Shown here: piece after piece, positions 57,146 through 64,000 of the stretch
Numbering within the stretch: the first letter of the stretch is position 1
How the letters are laid out: each line of letters starts with the position of its first letter
Source of the DNA: Gaiellasilicea sp963763755
Lineage (GTDB): Bacteria; Actinomycetota; Thermoleophilia; Gaiellales; Gaiellaceae
Reading direction: 5' to 3'
DNA: 64,000 nt
Assembly: GCA_963763755.1 (NCBI GenBank)
Contig: CAVXQE010000013.1
Span: 51,404-115,403, forward strand
Made by a program: the position numbers and the translations under genes
The notes under the pieces: generated by a model
The model's database searches: none
Seen by the model: only the letters and a program-made list of their open reading frames with translations
What the model was told of the DNA's origin: nothing

Positions 57146-58477
57146 TCACGATCCGAAGATCGCCTTCTTCTGCTTCTGGATGCTCTTGACGAGGTTGTTG
57201 ATGTCGCCCGGGTTGTTGAGGAACGACTGCAGCGACGGAATCATCACCGTCGAGGAGAAGTCGGGCCGCGTGTCGCGGTCCATGTACTGCGCGATGTTCT
57301 TCGTCGAGGCGATCAGCTTTGCCCCCTTCTTCTGCAGCGGCGAATACTTCGCCGTGTTCGTGCCCTTGTTGGCGCCCAGGTTGCCCGAGTTGATCTTGAG
57401 GTAGGCGTCGATCGCCGGGGCAGTACCGAGGAACCCGACGAGTGCTTTGGCGCCTGAGACGTTCTTCGGCTTCTTCGAGATCATGTAGCCGTCGATCGGG
57501 GCGTCGATCGAGTCCTGTCCCCACTTGGGATTGACGACGGGGAACGGGAACAAGTCGATGTCCGGCTGGTTGGCGGGCTTCATGGCGCCGGTGAGGAACG
57601 AGCCGAGGAAGAACATGCCGGCTTGCTTGTTCTCGAGCTGCGCGGCGCCATCCTGCCACGTGAGGCCGAGAGCGCCCTCGGAGTAGAAGGGAAGGAGCTC
57701 GGTCCACTTCTTGAAGACGGCCTTCACCTGCGGGGTGTCCCACGACAGTTTCCCGCCCATCAGGGCGACGTGGAACGCGTAGCCGTTGATCCGCATGTTG
57801 AGGATGTCGAACGTACCCATCGGGGGCCAGCCGTCCTTGTCCGTGAACGCGATCGGCGTCAGCCCGTCCGCCTTCATCTTCTTGGCGAGCGCGATGAACT
57901 GGGCCCACGTTTTCGGGGCCTGATAGCCGTTCGCCTTCCAGAGGCTCTTGCTGAAGTGGACAGCCCAGGGGTAGTTCTTGTTCGGGACGAAGTACTGGTG
58001 CCCGTCAAAGCCCGTCGAGGCAGCCTTGAAGGCCGGGGGCATCTGCGGAGTCAGCGTCTTCCAGACGTCGTCGATCGGCGTCGCGAGGCCCTTCGCCGCG
58101 AAGAACTTCATCCGGTAGCCGGCAAACCACGTGAAGACGTCGGCCGGGCGACCCTGCAGGTAGCTGTTGATGTGTTCCTGGAAGGGGCCGTGGGCGAAGG
58201 TGTTGGTCTTGACGTTGATTCCCGTCTTGGCTGTGAACAGCTTCGTGTCCGCGAGAAGGGCCGGAATCCCTGCGTTCTCTTCGTATGAGCCGAGCGTGAC
58301 GGACTCGGCGGACTCCGCCAGCCACGACTCCGGCATGGCGCCGCGAGCCTGGGCGGGACTGAGGCCGAATGCGGCCGCGAGGCCGCCGACGCCGGCGGCC
58401 GCGAGCAGACCGCGCCGCGTCACGTGCCGATCTCCGAGCTCCTCGGGATCGAACTGAGGGGGGTGGTCGTCCGACAT
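57146..58477 (-). CDS. CUT1-type sugar-binding protein, Tat-exported
   Basis: 443 residues, intact. The leader VTRRGLLAAAGVGGLAAAFG has a twin-arginine motif and an AQA cleavage site, so it is probably exported folded. Mature protein: type 1 extracellular solute-binding family (NTFAHGPFQEHINSYLQGRP, ADVFTWFAGYRMKFFAAKG, IPIDD-like segment PIDDVWKTL, NYPWAVHFSKSLWKANGY, PMGTFDILNMRINGYAFH). First gene of the minus-strand galactoside operon, divergent from the DeoR gene. Ligand assignment rests on the downstream GH4 gene and the divergent galT/lacZ genes. Confidence 0.92.
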   Translation of the reverse strand: MSDDHPPQFDPEELGDRHVTRRGLLAAAGVGGLAAAFGLSPAQARGAMPESWLAESAESVTLGSYEENAGIPALLADTKLFTAKTGINVKTNTFAHGPFQEHINSYLQGRPADVFTWFAGYRMKFFAAKGLATPIDDVWKTLTPQMPPAFKAASTGFDGHQYFVPNKNYPWAVHFSKSLWKANGYQAPKTWAQFIALAKKMKADGLTPIAFTDKDGWPPMGTFDILNMRINGYAFHVALMGGKLSWDTPQVKAVFKKWTELLPFYSEGALGLTWQDGAAQLENKQAGMFFLGSFLTGAMKPANQPDIDLFPFPVVNPKWGQDSIDAPIDGYMISKKPKNVSGAKALVGFLGTAPAIDAYLKINSGNLGANKGTNTAKYSPLQKKGAKLIASTKNIAQYMDRDTRPDFSSTVMIPSLQSFLNNPGDINNLVKSIQKQKKAIFGS

Positions 58478-58570
58478 GAGGCTCCTCCTGGGTCGGGTGA
58501 CGTATCGCCAAACAGCACACGATCGAACAAGAATGAAGACGGCGCAACACTGGCATGTTCATGCCGCCTG

Positions 58571-58610
58571 TGTCAAGGACCTAGGCAAATGTTGTGATTT
58601 GCGCTTGACG
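58571..58610. promoter_or_regulatory. Shared divergent control region of the galactoside locus
   Basis: A dyad GCAAATGTTGTGATTTGC (58585-58602, six-base arms) lies between two divergent -35-like hexamers: TTGACA on the minus strand (58576 to 58571) and TTGACG on the plus strand (58605-58610). A regulator bound there would control both operons at once; the DeoR protein encoded immediately downstream is the obvious candidate. No convincing -10 was identified for either direction. The whole region between the two start codons is 185 bases and contains no gene. Confidence 0.6.
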
Positions 58611-58662
58611 GAACCTGCGCGGTAGCGTTGAGTATTGTGCGATCACCGACCTGCAGGGAGCC

Positions 58663-59466
58663 ATGCTCGCGGCCCAACGCCACAAGCTGATCATCGAGGA
58701 GCTCCGCCGCGATGGCGCCGTGCGCGTCAGCGAGCTGACCACGCTGCTCGCCGTCTCGGAAATGACCGTTCGCCGCGACCTCGACGCGCTCGCCGCAGCC
58801 GGCCAGCTGGAAAAGGTCCACGGCGGCGCCACCTCTCGTGGCAGCCTCAGCGCGGAGGAGCCCGGCTTCGAAGCGAAGTCGCATCGCCAGCTGAAGGAGA
58901 AGGAAGCGATCGCGCGCGCGGCCGCCCGACTCATCGAGCCGGGCCAGTCGGTCGGACTCACTGCGGGCACGACGACCTGGCGGCTCGCCCACCACATCGC
59001 GCAACTGCCAGACCTGACGGTTGTGACGAACTCGATCCAGGTGGCGAACGTGCTGCACCGCGAGCCGCGGCCGGATCTGACCGTCGTGCTGACCGGCGGC
59101 ATGCGAACGCCTTCGGATGCTCTTGTCGGGCCGATTGCCCTCACCGCGATTCGGTCGCTTCACCTCGACGTGCTCTTCCTCGGCGTCCACGGAGTGAGCG
59201 CCGATGCAGGGCTCACGACCCCCAACCTGCTCGAGGCCGAGACCGACCGCGCCCTCGTCGCCGCTTCGGAGCGAATCGTGGTCGTCGCCGACCACACGAA
59301 ATGGGGTGTCCGCGGGCTGAGCCAGATCGCCGGCCTGCACCAGATCGACGTCTTCGTCTCCGATCATGCTCTCGACGCCGACGCGCGCGCCGCGATCGGC
59401 GAGCAGGTCGAGCGCCTGCTGATCGCGCCGATTCGCGGGCAGCGCGGGCTTGCGGGAGTTGCGTGA
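58663..59466 (+). CDS. DeoR-family repressor of the galactoside locus
   Basis: 267 residues, intact. N-terminal HTH (RVSELTTLLAVSEMTVRRDL then DALAAAGQLEKVHGGA) and DeoR sensor domain (IEPGQSVGLTAGTTTWRLA, LTVVTNSIQVANVL, VLTGGMRTPSDALVGPIA, VVVADHTKWG), which usually binds a sugar phosphate. It starts the plus-strand operon with galT and lacZ and faces the importer operon across one dyad. Galactose 1-phosphate or another phosphorylated sugar is a reasonable inducer guess. Its stop overlaps the galT start as GTGA. Confidence 0.92.
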   Translation: MLAAQRHKLIIEELRRDGAVRVSELTTLLAVSEMTVRRDLDALAAAGQLEKVHGGATSRGSLSAEEPGFEAKSHRQLKEKEAIARAAARLIEPGQSVGLTAGTTTWRLAHHIAQLPDLTVVTNSIQVANVLHREPRPDLTVVLTGGMRTPSDALVGPIALTAIRSLHLDVLFLGVHGVSADAGLTTPNLLEAETDRALVAASERIVVVADHTKWGVRGLSQIAGLHQIDVFVSDHALDADARAAIGEQVERLLIAPIRGQRGLAGVA

Positions 59467-60320
59467 GCACCCCGACCCGCGCCGACCTGCGCACGGACTG
59501 GCTGACCGGCGTGCGGACGTTCATGGTCAACTCCCGCCAGGATCGCCCGAACCTCCCAGCCGTCGGCTGCCCGTTCTGCCCAGGCGGGCTCGAGGCGCCC
59601 GAGACCTACGACGTCCGGTGGTTCCGGAATCGCTGGCCGGCGATGCCGGACGATCGATGCGAGGTCGTGCTCTACACGTCTCAGCACGACGCGACCTTCT
59701 GGTCACTCGGAGTCGAGGGTGCGCGCAGGGTCCTCGACCTCTGGGCCGAGCGCACCGCCGCCCTCGGCGCTCGGCCCGACGTCGAGTACGTGCTCGTGTT
59801 CGAGAACCGCGGCGCAGCGGTCGGCGCGACGATCACGCATCCGCACGGGCAGATCTATGCGTTCGAGTTCGTGCCCGACTTGCCCCGGCGCGCGCTGCTC
59901 GGCGGCACGAAGCTCGGCGGGCCGGGCGAAAGGCTCGTTGCGGAGTCGCCGGGCTGGCGCGCTTGGGTCCCCGAGGCGTCCGTCTATCCCTACGCCGTCC
60001 GGCTCGTGCCGGACGACCCCGTGCCGGACCTGCCGTCGCTCAACGACGCGGGCCGCCAGGCGCTGGCCGGCTTGCTGATCGACGTCCTGGAACGCTTCGA
60101 CAGGTTGTTCGATGCGGAGACGCCATACATGCTCTGGATTCACCAGCGCCCCTTTGACGGGAAGGACTGGCCGGATGCCCGGCTGCACGTCGAGATCGTC
60201 ACCCCGTGGCGCGCACCCGGCGTGACGCGGTTCGTCGCGGCCGGTGAGCTGGGCTCCGGCGTGTACTTCAACCCCGTCGCTCCCGACGCCGCAGCGCAGT
60301 CGTTGCGAGACGCCGTCTGA
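59463..60320 (+). CDS. galT: Galactose-1-phosphate uridylyltransferase
   Basis: 285 residues, intact, GTG start. Transfers UMP from UDP-glucose to galactose 1-phosphate in the Leloir pathway. Active-site motif THPHGQ with His126 and His128 (the second His carries UMP). Possible zinc cysteines lie in GCPFCPGG (residues 35-42). Other family markers are RNRWPAMPD and the C-terminal LHVEIVTPWRAPGVTRFVAA with GVYFNPVAPD. No galK or galE is in the window, so the pathway must be completed by genes elsewhere. It overlaps both neighbours (GTGA, CTGA). Confidence 0.92.
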   Translation: MSTPTRADLRTDWLTGVRTFMVNSRQDRPNLPAVGCPFCPGGLEAPETYDVRWFRNRWPAMPDDRCEVVLYTSQHDATFWSLGVEGARRVLDLWAERTAALGARPDVEYVLVFENRGAAVGATITHPHGQIYAFEFVPDLPRRALLGGTKLGGPGERLVAESPGWRAWVPEASVYPYAVRLVPDDPVPDLPSLNDAGRQALAGLLIDVLERFDRLFDAETPYMLWIHQRPFDGKDWPDARLHVEIVTPWRAPGVTRFVAAGELGSGVYFNPVAPDAAAQSLRDAV

Positions 60321-63236
60321 GCGCGCACGCGACGAGCCTCGAGTCGCTGCTCTACGTCGGCGCCGGCCGCAGCTGGGAGCTACCGGAGCTCGCCAGCCTC
60401 AACCGGCTGACGCCGAGCGCGACGCTCGCGCGAAGCGCGTCGCGCACCCGCGAGCTCGACGGCGGCTGGGACTTCCGTCTCGTTCCGCGGCCCGAGGAAG
60501 CACCCGTCGTGCTCAACCGCGCGCGTGGCTGGCGCGAGGTCGAGGTACCGGGCCTCTGGACGATGCAGGGCTTCGGCAAGCCGCACTACACGAACGTCGT
60601 GATGCCATTTCCGGATCTGCCGCCGAACGTGCCCGAGCAGAACGAGACGGGCATCTACCGGCGGGCTTTCACGATCCCCCGCGGCTGGCGCTCGCGTCCG
60701 GTCGTCCTCCACTTCGGCGGCGCCGAGGGTGCGCTGTACGTGCTGGTGAACGGCGAGCCGGTCGGGATCGCGAAGGACTCCCGCACGCCGGCGGAGTTCG
60801 ACATCAGCAGCCTCGTTCGCCACGACGGCGCGAACGAGCTCATCGCCGTCGTCGTCCGCTGGTCGGACGCGAGCTTCGTCGAGGACCAGGACCAGTGGTG
60901 GCAGGCCGGGCTGCCGCGCTCCATCCGACTCGTGTCGCCGACGGTGCGCGACGTCGAGGTTCGAGCCGGCAGCGACGGGCGGTTCACGGTGCTCGCCGAG
61001 CAGGGCGAGGCCCGCCTCCTCGACGCGCGCGGACGGGTGGTGGCGAAGGGCGAGCTGCAGAACGGGCGGCTCGACGGCGAGGTCCGCAGTCCGCGATTGT
61101 GGTCGGCGGAGGAGCCCGCGCTCTACACGCTCGAGCTCGACGCCGGCGGCGAGACCGTCACCACCTCGCTCGGCTTCCGTGACGTCGAGATTCGCGACCG
61201 TCACCTGCTCGTCAACGGCGAGCCGGTGCTGATCGCCGGCGTCAACCGGCACGATCACGACGACACGCGGGGCCGCGTCGTGACCCGTGAGCTGATGGAG
61301 CGGGACGTGCGCTTGATGAAGCAGTTCAACGTCAACGCCGTCCGCACGTCCCACTATCCGAACGACCCCTACTGGCTCGAGCTCTGCGACCGGTTCGGCC
61401 TGTACGTCGTCGACGAGGCGAATATCGAGTCGCACGCGTACTACGACGAGCTGTGCCGCGACCCGCGCTACCGCAACCAATGGGTCGAGCGCGTCGCGAA
61501 CATGGTCGAACGCGACAAGAACCATCCGAGCGTCATCTTCTGGTCGCTCGGAAACGAGAGCGGCTACGGCCCGAACCACGACGCCGCGGCCGGCTGGGTG
61601 CGGGCCCGCGACCCGTCGCGCCCGCTGCACTACGAGGGCGCGATCGCGCGGGACTGGAGCGGCGGACGACCCAGCACCGACGTGGTGTGCCCGATGTACG
61701 CGGATGTCGATTCGATCGAGGCGTGGGCCGTCGAGAAAACAGACGACCCTCGGCCGCTGATCCTCTGCGAGTACTCGCACGCGATGGGCAACTCGAACGG
61801 CGGGCTCAGCGACTACTTCGCCGCGTTCCGGGAGCACGACGCGCTGCAGGGTGGGTTCATCTGGGAGTGGGTCGACCACGGCATCCGGCAACGCGACAAA
61901 CGCGGCCGGGAGTACTGGGCGTACGGCGGCGACTTCGGCGACACGCCGCACGACGCGAACTTCTGTGCAGACGGGATCGTCTGGCCGGACCGCACGCCGC
62001 ATCCGGCACTGCACGAGCTGAAGTTCCTGGCGCAGCCGATCCACGTCGAGGCGCGCGGGGGTGGCCGCTTCAGGATTCACAACCGCCATCACTTCGCACC
62101 GCTCGACCGGCTATCGCGCCGAGTGGGAGCTGACCGTCGACGGCGAGCGGCGCAAGGGTGGTCGCCTGCCGGCGTTGCGCGTACCACCCGGCAGAGACGC
62201 TCGACATCACGCTGCAGCTTCCACCCGGCGACGGCGAGCGGTTCGTCACCTTCCGTTTCTTCCTCCGGCGGGCGAACGAGTGGGCGCCGGCCGGGCACGA
62301 GGTCGCGCGGCAGCAGCTCGCCGTGCCCGGACGGGCGGCGAAGGGAGCTCGCGGCCGAGCCGTCAGGCCGAGCTCGGACGGCGTACTCGAGACCGACCAC
62401 GTCCGCGCGGTGGTCGATCTCGCCGAGGGCGTTCTGCGCGAGCTCGCGCTCGACGGTCAGAACCTCCTCGTCGACGGACCACGACTACAGCTCTGGCGGG
62501 CCCCGACCGACAACGACGGCCTGCCTCAGGTGCCGAGCAGACAGAGCGGAGTCCTTCCGCGCTGGCTCGAGCTCGGCCTCGACCGGTTGCACCTCGGCGT
62601 CGTCTCCGCGCGCGCGGACGGCTCCGCTGTCGAGCTCGTGCATCGAGCCGACGGCCTTGTCACGCACCGTCAGCGCTACCGGCTGCGGGACAACGGCGAG
62701 GTCCTGGTCGAGAACGTCGTGGAGCTCTCGCCGAAGCTCCGCGACACGCCGCGAATCGGGGTCGGGCTCACCCTCCAGCCCGGCCTCGAGCGGCTTACCT
62801 GGTACGGCCGCGGCCCCTGGGAGGCGTACTCGGACCGGCTGGCGTCCACCGTCGTCGGCCGCTTCGAGAGCACGGTCACGGATCAGTACGTCCCCTACAT
62901 CCTCCCGCAGGAGCACGGCCACCATCCGGACACTCGCTGGCTGACGTTGACCGACGACTCGGGCTTCGGCCTCGAGGTGCGCGGGCTCCCGACGATCGGC
63001 TTCGGCGCGAGTCACTTCACCGCGGGCGACCTGACGGCGGCTCGGCACACGAACGAGCTCGAACCGCGAGCCGAGGTCGTGCTCAGCCTCGACCACGCCC
63101 AGCGCGGGCTCGGAACCGCAAGCTGCGGGCCGGACACGGCGGAGCGCTACAGGCTGCTCGAGCAGCGCTATTCGTTCGGCTACGTGCTGCGCGTGGCCGA
63201 TCGCGGCGCGCCCTTTCGATCGAAGGCTCACGGTGA
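60317..63236 (+). CDS. lacZ: GH2 beta-galactosidase (two apparent +1 frameshifts; 3' end uncertain)
   Basis: About 970 residues. Cleaves beta-galactosides such as lactose. Jelly-roll N-domain (VLHFGGAEGALYVLVNGEPV), Ig-like domain, TIM barrel with acid/base Glu in SLGNESGYGPNH and nucleophile in LILCEYSHAMGNSNGG, and beta-galactosidase small-chain domain (RAPTDNDG, YGRGPWEAYSDR, LPQEHGHH). Extra bases near 62107 and 62188 must be skipped. No ATG, GTG or TTG lies at the beginning; CTG 60317, overlapping the galT stop as CTGA, is the only start that keeps the GTGA-style overlap. After YVLRVADR the expected stop is absent in the current frame, which runs into the convergent gene; a further indel near 63205-63215 would end it at 63236, where the third frame has a stop. 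Confidence 0.85.
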
Positions 63237-63720
63237 CGACGACCCGGCCATCGCCTCACTCGCCGGCGTCATGGTCGGCTCGACCAGGCGCTCCGCGATG
63301 CGGTCGAAGAAGCCGCCCCACCCTTGCCCGGCGCGCTCGTACTCCTCGGCGGACAGCGTGCCGCCGCTCTGCTGGAAGTGCATCTCGGTCCGGCCGTCGC
63401 CGAGGTCGGTGAGGACGACGGTGATGAGCTCGAAGAGGTCGTCTCCCGGCTGGTCCGAGATCGTGAAGACGAGCCGCTCGGGCTCGACGACCTCGCGATA
63501 CTCGCCCTTCCAGTGGATCTCGCGCCGCCCAGAACCCGGCGAACATCGCCAGCTGCCACGAACCACCCGGCCTGACGTCCATCGAGACGGTGGACATCGG
63601 CACTTCCCAATCGGGGCCGCCGAACCAGTCCGCGAAACGCTCGGGCTCGGTCCACTCCTGCCACACGCGCTCGCGCGGCGCGTCGAAGACCCGGAAGACG
63701 GTGATCCCAGGCTCAGCCAC
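63228..63720 (-). CDS. SRPBCC/AHSA1-like protein (apparent +1 frameshift)
   Basis: 163 residues after skipping one base near 63534. Hydrophobic-pocket START/Bet v 1-like fold of the AHSA1 type: ITVFRVFDAPRERVWQEWTE, FADWFGGPDWEVPMSTVSMD, RPGGSWQLAMFAG, then, after the shift, GRREIHWKGEYREVVEPERL, TEMHFQQSGG and GWGGFFDRIAERL. GTG 63720 overlaps the ArsR stop by eight bases. The ArsR-SRPBCC pair is a very common actinobacterial unit of unknown ligand. Confidence 0.85.
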
Positions 63721-64000
63721 GTTTCGGCAGTCGCTCGTCGAGGCGGTCGAAGCCTCCCTGCCAGAACCGACTGTACGTCTCGAGCCAGTCCACCGCGTCC
63801 TTCAGCGGCGCCCCCTCGAGGCGCGAAGGCCGAAGCTGCGCCGAGCGGCCGCGTGTGATCAGCCCGGCGCGCTCGAGCACCTTGAGGTGCTTGGAGACCG
63901 CCTGGACGCTGATCGGGAACGGCTCGGCCAGTTCGTTCACGGTCGCTTCGCCTTCCGCGAGGCGCGTCAGGATCGCACGCCGGGTCGGATCGGCGAGGGC
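63713..64000 (-). CDS. ArsR-family regulator (N-terminus beyond window)
   Basis: The window holds the last 95 codons. ALADPTRRAILTRLAEGEAT, VNELAEPFPISVQAVSKHLK and VLERAGLITRGRSAQLRPSR form the winged helix-turn-helix, followed by a helix with LETYSRFWQGGFDRLDERL. There is no metal-binding cysteine motif in the visible part. It is co-transcribed with the SRPBCC gene and its coding end overlaps that gene's start by eight bases, suggesting that it controls the pair. Confidence 0.9.
   Translation of the reverse strand, partial: ALADPTRRAILTRLAEGEATVNELAEPFPISVQAVSKHLKVLERAGLITRGRSAQLRPSRLEGAPLKDAVDWLETYSRFWQGGFDRLDERLPKRG

Overview
The window is high-GC, gene-dense DNA with many GTG starts, 4-base start/stop overlaps, LacI, DeoR, IclR, TetR, MerR, ArsR and SARP regulators, Tat-type leaders and CUT1, CUT2 and Liv ABC importers. 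This fits a soil actinomycete, and the mix (SARP-ATPase, secreted TIGFWQNKNGQ-type surface protein, many RibD-like reductases) suggests Thermoleophilia (Gaiellales/Solirubrobacterales). That placement is inference; there is no rRNA or tRNA here to prove it. No mobile element, prophage or CRISPR array is visible.

Layout. 1-8.4 kb: a SARP/BTAD regulator running off the left edge, a small secreted membrane protein, a GNAT remnant, an alpha/beta hydrolase, three RibD/DHFR-like reductases and a short UvrA paralogue. 8.5-15 kb: two large secreted repeat proteins, one with a near-perfect 642-bp tandem duplication and a hairpin-rich leader, flanking a LysR gene. 15-20 kb: a secreted glycoside hydrolase, a MerR/SDR divergent pair with a textbook MerR operator, DUF1905, GNAT and a Tat-exported double-VOC protein. 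20-36.5 kb: a complete L-arabinose locus (LacI regulator, CUT2 importer, araA, araD, alcohol dehydrogenase, araB), followed by a secreted mutarotase, an aldo/keto reductase, a beta-helix enzyme and a GH15 glucodextranase. 37-51.7 kb: a Liv-type importer, alcohol dehydrogenase, IclR, acetoacetyl-CoA-synthetase-like ligase, amidohydrolase, GMC oxidoreductase with small subunit, GST, PaaK-like CoA ligase and citryl-CoA-lyase-like protein, which together look like an unassigned carboxylate catabolic pathway. 52-63 kb: TetR, then a divergent galactoside locus (CUT1 importer, GH4 alpha-galactosidase and MalK on minus; DeoR, galT, lacZ on plus) around one shared dyad. The right edge holds an SRPBCC/ArsR pair.

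Two features run across the whole window. First, about 27 places in some 18 otherwise well-conserved genes need exactly one base to be skipped to restore the family reading frame. In every case the sequence has one base too many, never too few. Affected genes are annotated as whole genes spanning the shift, with the position given. An insertion-biased sequencing or assembly error is the simplest explanation. Second, six of about eleven convergent gene pairs end on a shared four-base YTAR (mostly CTAG), so that both stop codons overlap and no terminator can lie between them.
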